NCBI GenBank assembly: GCA_918026815.1
Contig: CAKJVC010000139.1
Coordinates: 1 to 64,000, forward strand
DNA from: Chalara sp. BL73
Taxonomy: Eukaryota; Ascomycota; Leotiomycetes; Helotiales
Direction of reading: 5' to 3'
DNA length: 64,000 nucleotides
Each line of letters begins with the position of its first letter. Position 1 is the stretch's first letter. Below are positions 54,577 to 64,000 of the stretch, in pieces. The position numbers and the translations under genes were made by a program. Below the pieces are notes generated by a model. It saw only the letters and a program-made list of their open reading frames with translations, ran no database searches and had not been told where the DNA came from.

Positions 54577-55380
54577 CTATCCTTCTGCTGCTTGTTGTGT
54601 GTTTGCCATGTACAGACACCCATCATCACTATCCATATCCTCTGATTCTTCATCTGATCCTTCTAACTCAATCCATGAATGACAATAAAACCCCTTCTCG
54701 CGCTTTGGCCAACCGGAATTTCGTAACCAGCTGAGTAAGCTACGTGCCGATACCTCTGATAGGATTTCACTCTTGAGAAGTTTATCCTTCTCCAGATCTA
54801 GCGAAACAATTTCAACCGTAGCTACTCTCGTATCCGTTCCCTCATTAATGGTAAAGCCTCGATCATCCAAGGCTATTTCATCATATAAATCCTAAAACCA
54901 ACTGATACATCATAAAGAGCGTCCTGTACATTTTATATGTCGCCGAATGAGCCATAATGGAGAGCTTGTATCCACACCTATTACAACTTAAGGATATATA
55001 ATAAGGCAAGAGTTTGCCGTCTTCTGAAATGATCCCTCTCTTTTGGTTATATACGAAGAAGGGTGAGTGAGTACTTCTTGGCATAGCGATTGTCGATACC
55101 GGATTTGGCAGTTGGAGTATCATAGTCCTATCACCGAGAAATGGGAAAGCCAGGGTTGCGACCAAGGCGACAGAGCATTGACTGTCGATACAGTGAAGTA
55201 TACTGAAGTCAGTGAGGTATCCCAGGGCCAGTTCAGACGGTGGTGGAACGAGCGTGCCTTTGTATATGTTCTGACGGCTAACCAGCCCTTGGGGCCCGAA
55301 GCCTTGAGTGGCCGCCGCTACTTTCCGGTGTATATTTAAGACGGCTACTTCACCCATCGCCAGCCATTGATTTATCATGA
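54577..55380 (-). CDS. Hypothetical protein, gene model uncertain
   Basis: Two minus-strand frames (about 55380-54881 and 54870-54577) lie end to end. The first contains HSPFFVYNQKRGIISEDGKLLPYYISLSCNRCG. The second contains DDRGFTINEGTDTRVATVEIVSLDLEKDKLL and an acidic SDEESEDMDSDD tail with TGA-free coding composition. They are offset by one base at about 54880, and no intron with the right phase was found. This is either a frameshifted gene or a gene with an unrecognised junction. Family unknown. It lies downstream of the GHKL/DUF3883 gene. Confidence 0.35.
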
Positions 55381-55649
55381 TCTCAATTTCACATAATCGG
55401 TCACATAATATCAGCACCAGCCAGTACAATAGTAAAGTCATTGTCATTATTATGGATCCAGAAACCGCTAGCTAAGAGACATGATGGCGCCAAATTACCA
55501 TTGCCCTGGATTCCGGGGAGAATATTGGAGAAATAACAGATTGACTTAGAGGGCTATTTGAAATTTCTTGCAACACTTATTTGCAGACAAAGGGCGATTC
55601 GCAGACGCGGTTCAAAAATGTGGAGTGTCACGAGGGGATTGTAGTTATG

Positions 55650-55666
55650 CCCCCCCCCCCCCCCCC
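55650..55666. repeat. Poly-C tract (17 C)
   Basis: An uninterrupted run of 17 cytosines in intergenic DNA, flanked by CTTCGGAAAGGGGG. Length is likely unstable and prone to sequencing error. Confidence 0.85.
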
Positions 55667-55920
55667 TTCGGAAAGGGGGTTTAACCGACAGCTCACCCAA
55701 TTAGTCAAGGAGAGAACTTTGAGAAAACACGAGGGGGGCTGTTGATATAATATTGTTTGTAGATGTTTTGATTTAGTCTACTAAATTTTATTATGAGGGA
55801 ACTACCGTTGCCTTAAAATGCCTGTTGAGGGGACAGTGAATCCTTTCCTCCCACATTCGATAAATATCGAAGCTTGTCGCTTAAAGAACAATAATAGCTT
55901 AAAAATTCGAATTGCACTCA

Positions 55921-58900
55921 TTACACCCGGGGCTTAACGGTCCATGTTTGGGATTCAAAAACCAAATCGCCTCTCAGCCGGTGGGCTTCTGGATCTACAT
56001 AGAGCTTCACACTCAAATTGTTGCGACCGAGGTTGAACACTCTGAAGATAATGTAAACATTTGGAACTGATCGACCTGGTGGCAACGTGTAGCGTTGCAT
56101 CTGGTATTGTTAGCTTTTGAACAAGAGTGGCTTGGTTTTCTACATACCAATTGATACTGATTGCTGCTTATATAAAGTCTGTCACCACACTCGCCCGTGG
56201 TTGTTTTCACCTCCATGAAGTATTTCGGCCGGGCGTCCCTCCAAACTTGCTCCTCCAAGTATCCTTTCGCAATAAGTATCGCTGTTAAAACGCCCGACTG
56301 GTCGTCGTAGGTAATATCGGCTGTCTCTCTACCAGGCCAGTTATCCATACCAGCATACCTAGGATGGATCGCCACGAGCCCACGGATGGTGCTCTCCCAG
56401 TTGGGCCGGTCAAACCTCGGAAGACCAAGAGTGGATAATATCTCAAAGACCTGTAGTTACATACGTTAAGCTCTGAGTTAGACGGGCGATTGTGAACTGT
56501 GCTTACAAATAGTTCTCCAGCCGCACCGATTTTGGCGTCATGATTCATTTGCCCTTGACTACGAATGCCGAATGTTACCACAGGGTCGAATCCTTCGAGG
56601 AAGCGGTTATTGCCCACTATTGCCCTAGAATTAAGATGTGGTAGATCGATTTGGCTTGCAAGCCGAATAACATTCTCAAGGAGATTTCGATAGGCATCAC
56701 GGGGGTAGTAGGCCCTCCCATCAGCGGCCTCCGGACTAAGCCGCTCTGGAGGGTCATGAATTTGGTTTGCAGCAGGAGGTGAATGCGAGCGCCTGACGCT
56801 GGAAGCTGGTGTCCCTTGAGCTCGTGAACTCCTCGACGAAGCCACAGCATCTTCGACAGCTATGACGTCCTGCTCACTATTGTCTTCTTCCGATGAATCT
56901 TCGGCAGTTGATCGAGGTGGAGGAGCAATATCTGGGACCATTCCTATTCCTTCAGCCTCCAGAATATCATCAAGTATGTAGATTGGCTTGCTGAGGACAA
57001 TGCTGATAATCTCTCTAGCAGCCGGTGAAATTTGAAAGAGCTTCGTCAACGCTTCGGGAAACGACAAAGAGTAACACAGCGCTCTCTCTCTCCTATTTAC
57101 AGGTACGTAAACATTCCACCTATTTTCCTGCTCTCTAATATGTACGTAACCGCTGGGGATCTGTATTGTAATGTCTTCCGGGGACCGTTGGATTGTATAT
57201 TTTGTGGAAATACCATTTGTCCTGAGGATAGATGTACTGCGAAGTTGGTTTAACATGGACTGCGCACCTAATGTTGCAATTTCACTCCGGTAAGAGACTG
57301 CGCACCTATTATCTGATAAGTATTTCGCATTTTTAAGAATGCTCGACTCACCGGAGAAGATCATATGCCCTGCCATTGAAGTCTGCTGTTAGTCTATTGT
57401 CAAGCAAGCTCTCTCCTTGGCAATCAGTTTCTTCGCGGCAAAGTAAGGACAAGTATTTGCTATCCAAACCCAGCGATCTCAGAAAAGGCTCCAACTGTAG
57501 GATTTCTTCCAAGCTATAATCTAACAATTCCACGCAGCCTTCAAATATTTCTGCGAGTTTAATTCTGTCGATAATGGCGAAGTCGCTTTGGCAGGCGCGA
57601 AACTCTATTCGGTGAGCTACTCCAGGCTGTGGAACTCTCACAGGAAGAAAGTTGCATGCTGACAGGATATTCAAATCATTTGGCCTTGGTCTCATCTCAT
57701 TAATTGCCCAGATTAAGTGCTTGACTCTCTGCACCGTAGGATGTCTTGTCGCAACAGCGAAGAGTTCGTCTACCAATGTGGTCAAAGATGCTGAAGATAT
57801 TCCTAACCGCTCCAAGAAGAAAGGTTTGAGCTCTTCAGGATAAGACTGGAGAATAATTGATTTGCCATCTATTGGGACAGGACTGTCCCAGAGGCATTCA
57901 GAAGGTGAAACCCAACTCGAGGTTGATGGTATATAAATCAATCCTTCATTCTGGAAGCGTTCGCTATTATCAAGAGATTAGCGATAATACCAACTATAAA
58001 ATATCACTTATGTACCTAATTTGCGTCCAATTCGGCTTGCTATGACCGTCGCTTAATAAGAGCTGATATAGCCTCAACGCCTTTTCAGACAGATCCAGAG
58101 GGGGCCTTGTCAGCCTCCTGAGATTCGAAACCGTTTCTAAATAGTCTCTCCAAGTTGTATCTTCAATACCGAGAATTTCACGGAAGAATTTAGACAGCTT
58201 CCTATTATTTCGATATTCCGGAACTTCTGCCAGCGGCTTCTTTGCAAGCAAATCAACAGGACCACGCCAGGCGCAACTTTGGATATCAATCCAGGTAGGA
58301 CCGGATGCATTTTCTTGAAATGAACAAGGATCTAATATTAGCTCCCATGTGTCGATCTGCTCGCTGCATATTGTTAGCAACACTCGGGTTTCTTGATGGT
58401 AGTGGGTTCTTACCACAACCCTTCTCTCTGGTTGTCGCTACAATTTTCTGCGATGAATTCGTAGGTTTTTAATATTTTCTCTCTTATCTCGCTTCCCCAA
58501 GTACGGTATCTTTGTGCTTCATGCTGTCGTAGAAGTTCTACGTAAAAATTGAGATCCGGCTCAAACCCAACGTCAAATTCGTCAAGAAATCTCCACTCTC
58601 GCAGTACCGGATTTGCTTCCAAATCACCTGACACCCTTAAGAACGGAAACCCTTGGCCAATGCCTAACGTCTGAACCCTGTCTTTCAAGTCTTGTAGTGG
58701 TAGGTATGTGTCTTTCAAGGCTCTGAGCTGTCCTCCTAAGCATGTGACCTCTGACTGGGATAAGGTATCCACGATTGGAGGGTTCATATCCGCAACGTAA
58801 TCATCCCAGTGCTTCTTCAGTGTGCCGACAATCTTATCGGGTCGATATCGTATGATATGTCGGAACTCAGTTGATAGAGATCCACCATCAAGTTTTATTC

Positions 58901-61189
58901 TTGGTATACGGCGTACCCCTAAACCTTTCTCTAGCCATTTCAACCATGATGAGCCATGCCGCCGGGTAGAAGGTGGGAACAAGGTCGTATATTCGGATTT
59001 CAAAAATGACACAGGACACTCGGGTATGTTTCTGCTAGGATCTCTTGGGTGTTCATAAGCTTTTAGAAGCTCATACGGCCCATATTCTTCTGCAGTTTGG
59101 AAATACATGAAATTCCGCCGAGATGTTACCTGCCTACCATGTGTTTCGTAGAGCCAAACTAGTGAGAGTCTGTGGTCGTCTCTGTTTTCGTGATGCCAAT
59201 ATAAATAGCTGACATGCGCCATAGAGAAGGACAAATCGGACGGCCCACCACTTCGCGAATAATATCTCAACAACTGGTCGACCACTATTTGGGGCAGGAC
59301 ACTAGTAACACCAAGTGCCGCGAACAAGGCTTTCCGAGAGCCATTCGCTGCAGCACCAGGATCCACGGTGATGATGAGATCTCTGGGTATCTCAGGTCCA
59401 ATTACCGCTGGGAAGTATAGTTCTTCCTCCGAAGCGTCCACCCATTCCCCATTGTTCATGGGGATCAGGGGCAATTCTCGAATCATATTTATTAGTGCGG
59501 TCGAGGATCTAGACAGAATCGATAATATGAGCGAAGCTGCACGGGAGTGCCAGTCGTCATCAGTCTCGCGACCCATCATTTCCGAACTGCCACTTTCCAA
59601 ATCTTGCTTTATTCTGTGGTACATATGTATATCCTCGATATCGTAGAGATCAAACACATCGCGAAGTGTATCAATATCCTCGGGGCCATACCGCTGGGAG
59701 AGGTACTTCCTATTTTTCCCCGGCCGATCATGAAATAACGGCAGTCCAGAAGAATCCAGATGGGTGGGTGGTAGAATCCGTAACATATTCGGCTGACAGG
59801 GCATTGCAAACTCTTGGGAATAGAGTATATTTTCCACACTCAGAAGTCGAATGATCTCGGTTGGTAGCACCTCCCACACTCTACCAAGTGATTGGCCACT
59901 GGGTAAGTATTTTATCCATTTGTAACGAAGTGGGGATTCACTGCTAACAAATTGGAGAATAGCATCTCGAAAGGTCTCCGCTACACCACGTAAAATATCT
60001 GTGTTTCGAGCTGAGTTGAGAATGTCTTCTCTATTCGCGGGCAAGATAAAATCAGCTTGGATTATGAACTAGTCCCGTCAACAGTGTGCTTTTTTAATAT
60101 GGTAGCAACTCACGCTGAAATTAGTTCTACGGATTGGAAGAAAGGCGAAGCAAGATTGCATTGAAATGAGTGGCTGAGAAGCCTCATCCACCGGAAATGC
60201 CAAAACCACTTCGCACGAATCAATGTTAGGTCGAGACGCGTGCGAAGAGAGTTGAGTTATATCCCTTTTCGTGATATAATACCGATCTAGTGGATTTTCC
60301 GTAACCGACGTGCCGTCTGCTTGGTGAAGATCTTCCACAGACTTGACTAAGTGGACCATTCTACCATCATCCCTCTCAATCTTCCTGAAAGTTGTTACGG
60401 TGCTTCTTTCATCTGGATGCTGACATTGGATTTCGATTTTTTTGAGTGTAGATAAGAATAATAGAAGATTATCGGGAATGTCTTGTTGGAACTGAGCCAC
60501 CAGGGAGGCGTAGGGGACGGCTTCCTCGGCCTGGAAGGGAGTCAAAGTCATTCGAGTGAGTGGACGTGCGCCAACAGGAATGAATTCGTCCTCCAAAATA
60601 GGAGTGACAATTCCAAGCCTATCTCTGGTAGCACCTTCTCCATACCGAAACGAGAAAGAGAACGAATTTGATTGAATATGAATTGCCGTTGCGACCTGGA
60701 ACACAGACTTGAATCCGATCCCTTTCTCGCCGATGTATCCACGATCTTTGCTCTTTGAGCTCCTTCCAATCCTGGATATCGAAACTACGTTTTCCTCTAT
60801 AAAACCATCCTCATTGCATTCCACAACAATACTTGTGGGCCGCACTTTAAACCTGATATAAGGTTGTTGGCCGAGCCGCCTTGCTTGAGTGAATTTATTG
60901 TCCTCGGCATTCTGGACTAATTCCAAAGCGAAACGCGCATTTGCGGAACTGAGGTCGTGAGAAATTCTATATAATCAAATTTAGTAAAATTCAATACGTT
61001 GGAATAATGCTGGAAGGTAATATACATTTCCAGTGCATCTCCGAGCTGCTCTCTGGTATTTTCAAGAGCCTCTAAGGTTCCGGGGGGTGAGTTATCACGA
61101 TCCTCCTGACTGATCCACCCGTTCCTCCTAGCAGCCCTAAGGACAATTTCTCTAGCCTGTGCTGGAGTTAAGTTCAGTGAGTTCGACAT
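55921..61189 (-). CDS. Giant GHKL-ATPase / DUF3883 (NOV/sacsin-like) protein
   Basis: Eight exons (61189-61026, 60966-60114, 60068-58414, 58363-58016, 57963-57352, 57305-56507, 56450-56148, 56100-55921) join in frame to 1637 residues. Residues about 55-320 are an Hsp90/histidine-kinase-type ATP-binding domain: N-box ELVQNAEDN (about 70-78), NEDGF, and the glycine lid GYIGEKGIGFKSVF (about 132-144). A long central region is unclassified. Residues about 1395-1580 resemble DUF3883: GAAGELFVFEIL, ADITYDD and FMEVKTTTG (Glu at about 1557), ending ISSNQYQ. The D..ExK arrangement recalls PD-(D/E)xK nucleases. A Ser/Asp/Glu-rich linker precedes it. Proteins of this layout are chaperone-like or defence-associated in other organisms; function here is unknown. 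All introns keep phase. Confidence 0.85.
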
Positions 61190-61894
61190 CTAGGGTGACG
61201 AAAATAAAAGTGATTCTTAGAGCTACAAAACGAGCATTTTGATTCCCAGGTGATACGTGGGCTATGAAGGCCCAAGCTTATCAATCTGTTGGTGTTCTAA
61301 CGGCTGACAAGGCCCATGTTGTAAATGTGCCCTGGTTTAATTTCCCCTGTGCTGATCCTCTCGCCGCCGTCAGCCTGAGTGAGAGGCGACACACCAAAAA
61401 TACTGCGACTTGAGATGTTTCAGAGCTAGTTCTCCCGATGTTTTACATTCCCCAGAATCTGAACAAGCGCCTGTTTGTGCATTATCTCCACTTCTACAAT
61501 GTGCAGCTCAGTTGATGACTCTTCACCCCGGGTTCCACCCCATTTTTCATGAATCTCTTTGACATACTATGACTGACGGACCCGTATCAAAGTACATAGA
61601 GAGTTTTTTTTTTTAGTTTTTTTTTTTCATCAGCGAGTGATGACTTTTGTCAAATGGACTTTCAAACTTATGATTAAGCAGCAATAAAGAAATATATGTT
61701 AATTTTTTTTTTTTAAAAAAAGGAGCTGACTCTTGACCCTTCTTTTTTTGTGTTCAAGTCTTTAAATCTTTGAAGTCCGATATAATCAAGACTAGTTCTG
61801 TATTGTAAAACCCTCAAAGAGCTCACTCTAACCTGTATCTCACAACCACAAATAAAGAAAATCACTATCTAGTACAAGTACATACACATCAACA
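61190..61894. other. Intergenic region with homopolymer T/A runs
   Basis: Promoter region of the GHKL/DUF3883 gene and 3' flank of the Hsp70-like gene. Runs of 8-10 T/A lie at about 61605-61627 and 61700-61720. No gene is seen. Confidence 0.55.
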
Positions 61895-64000
61895 TCAGTG
61901 ACGATCGAACTGAATCGTTGCTGTCCCTACTACTTGACCGTTCACAACCTCTCTACATGTAAGATTTGCTCCTTTATTTCCGAACATGAACTCCACTTCA
62001 TGAGTAAACTGATAGATTGTTTTATTAAGACGAGTGTTGAATTTTGATTCAGAACTTCGACCAAAATCGAACCCTCTGGGGAATGTCGAAAAAACATTTC
62101 CGACTTTTTCAACTCCTATGTTTCGTTAGTTTCGTACCTTGAAAATCACCAGAATGGATATTCGTAGATACGAGTAGTGAAGCATACTTGATTCCGTATA
62201 ATAATCTGGGGGATCGTTCAATGCGGTCGAATATAATAAAAGATTTGAAGATACAGCTTTCCCAGGAGTATATTTCATCACAACACTTGTCGTCCTGGAA
62301 GTGTCTTGGAAAATCTTGTCGCCCTAATCTCTGTCAATCTCTACTTATCGCCAGATATGATGCGACTGCTACCTACTTTAGAAATAAGCCATTCAACTCT
62401 GTGACGACAATATTTCTTGTTGTCGAAATGGTCAAAGAAAGACTTTTCTTCTGGGTCTTTGCCTTCCCTGAAGGGCATGCTAAGACCAATACCGTAATGT
62501 CGTCGAGATTGTTTCATGCGAGGAGCAATTCCTTCGAGACCACGCAGAGCAGCGCCACGAACTACGGCAGATTGCCTTCACGACAAGCAATTAGCTAGTA
62601 GAATGGAAGAACCCTATAAAGGTAAACAGAACGTACGGGTGCTCTGGACGCATTAGCTTTATATTTCCATTGACTTTGCACCACTTTGCGAGAGCCTTGT
62701 TGAGGTATGGCGATTCACCAAAGCCGCCAACAAGAATGATTCGCTAAATCGTGAAGGTCAGTATCTGGTCATTATAGAAGTCAAGGAATAGAAATATTAC
62801 GTCAATCGCTACGCCCTTCTTCCCCTTCACCTCTTTGATTTGCTGGTGGACTAGATTAGAGATCTCTTTAACAACAGGATCGAAAAGACCTTGTATATCA
62901 TTGCTATGCATCATCAGGGTCGGTCGTAGAATAATATTGACAAAACTTACTAGGTAAGTTTCACAACCTGCTCTTCTTCATCATAAAATTCAGAATCCGG
63001 TATGTCAAGTTTTAGATCGGTCAGTTCTCGTACGTCATCATCGTCATCATTGCGTCCAAAATCTCGTTTCACTGTCTCGAAAGACATCATGAACTTACTC
63101 CCCGGCCCTTTCTTTGAAAACGGGAGAGTGTCGAAAGGTGCCCCAAACCGCCTCGAGAGTAGAGAGTGAAGATTTCGGTCGATGTAAGTCGAACCGCACT
63201 TTCCGCCTGGAAATTGAGACATCGGTCAGTTTTGGGGGTCATTCTTTGAGGATGTCAATCGCATAGAGTATCATACCAACCCCAACGCAAAGTTCATCAA
63301 ACTCCAGACGCGGCTGAACTTGGGTAATCGTATATGTGGTTATATCAACCGTCCCACCGCCGCAGTCACAGATAAGTATATGCTCGTCTGGCTAGTCTCG
63401 TTAGCTGTGGACTCTGTATCTTTGAAGGGATGTATACCTTGATCTGGTTCAACGCGTTAATCCCAGAATACCTCTTCAAGGTTGCGATAGCTGCCGCCTC
63501 TGGTTCTGCGATTGTAAAGATAGCATCACCAGGCCGACTCCCAAACCCTGCCTTCCTAGCAGCATTTAGCGTTGCATCCTTGGCTTCGTCCGACCATATT
63601 GCTGGCAGTGTGATCCAGCATTCCATGCGGGTAGTGTCATATGTTAACTCGGTCATTTCTTGACGCAACTTCTCAGTCAAGTATATATACAATTCGTGCA
63701 GGAAGTCTTCGCAAACCTCTTCAGCTTTACGAAAGTATGGCAGCTTCATCATCCCCTGGCCCGCCATATCTGCAAGAGCAGGATCGTCATACTCTCCAAC
63801 AAGCGCATTCTTATCGAGCAAGAGCTTGGTCCAAGAGTACGAAATGAGCTTCGGGTGAACCTCAAAGCCCCATTTGTTCTTGGATATCTTTGGGTTTTCC
63901 CTCTTGTATGCAATCCGTGTCGGGACCTTCCAATGTGCATTGGCAAGCTCCCCAGGCCAAGCAGAGATAATATTGATGTCATCTATTTCACTCTTTTCTG
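61895..64000 (-). CDS. Divergent Hsp70-like ATPase, 5' end beyond window
   Basis: Exons visible: 64000(+)-63438, 63391-63277, 63206-62951, 62903-62801, 62743-62637, 62575-62377, 62323-62188, 62115-61895; all phases agree and the stop is at 61895. Actin-like ATPase motifs: phosphate-2 loop LICDCGGGTVD, IFTIAEPEAAA (connect region) and the adenosine motif IILVGGFGESPYL. A non-canonical substrate domain (YIDRNLHSLLSRRFG, acidic NDDDDDV) and a short C-terminal beta region (FTHEVEFMFGNKG) end in IQFDRH. There is no EEVD tail. This matches the expanded fungal Hsp70-like group rather than canonical chaperones. An in-frame TAG is split by the fourth visible intron (TA|C), so it is not a stop. The phosphate-1 motif lies outside the window. 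Confidence 0.88.

Noticed and set aside
62116..62187. Apparent frameshift and a 22-nt intron in the Hsp70-like gene
   Set aside because: A single 72-nt intron (GTATGC to CATAG with a CTAAC branch) keeps frame, and 22 nt is too short for splicing.

Overview
The window is nuclear DNA of a filamentous ascomycete. The evidence is short (about 40-215 nt) GT-AG introns in nearly every gene, Zn2Cys6 regulators, an RTA1-family protein, Atg17, a UstYa-family protein, laccase-like and yapsin-like enzymes, and AT-rich gene deserts with MITEs. The gene set resembles Leotiomycetes, but this is an impression and was not tested. Exon joins below were assembled by hand from splice signals and reading-frame phase.

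Region 1 (0.1-32.2 kb) looks like one catabolic gene cluster. In order it holds an Old Yellow Enzyme homologue, a 4-coumarate-CoA-ligase-like acyl-CoA synthetase ending in SKL, an MFS sugar-porter-type transporter, a Zn2Cys6 activator boxed between two inverted 433-bp MITE copies, a short-chain dehydrogenase (SDR), an HSL-type esterase, a two-domain EthD-like protein, a metallo-beta-lactamase-fold lactonase-like enzyme, an enoyl-CoA hydratase ending in SKL, a second Zn2Cys6 regulator, an RTA1-like membrane protein, a carboxymuconolactone-decarboxylase-like protein, a PF04199 cyclase, a second SDR, a decayed SDR and an NAD-dependent epimerase-like protein. The palindrome CGG-N2-CCG, mostly CGGTGCCG/CGGCACCG/CGGTACCG, recurs 60-370 bp upstream of many of these genes. 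It is rare in the rest of the window. This suggests a single regulon controlled by one Zn2Cys6 factor. The two SKL ends place the CoA-thioester steps in peroxisomes.

Region 2 (32.2-34.8 kb) is an AT-rich, repeat-rich desert.

Region 3 (34.8-45.0 kb) holds a GPI-anchored yapsin-like aspartic protease, ATG17, and then a compact group: a UstYa-family protein with two HxxHC motifs, a 78-codon secreted peptide gene whose product carries six xYG repeats ending in a Lys-Arg site, and a 12-exon multicopper oxidase. This group is a candidate fungal RiPP (dikaritin-like) locus in which tyrosine-rich repeats would be cross-linked.

Region 4 (45.0-55.5 kb) is gene-poor. It holds gene remnants, a CBM18-bearing polysaccharide deacetylase, two tandem decayed paralogues of an unrecognised family, and an uncertain ORF pair.

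Region 5 (55.9-64.0 kb) holds a 1637-residue GHKL-ATPase/DUF3883 (NOV/sacsin-like) protein and, upstream on the same strand, a divergent Hsp70-like gene truncated by the window edge.
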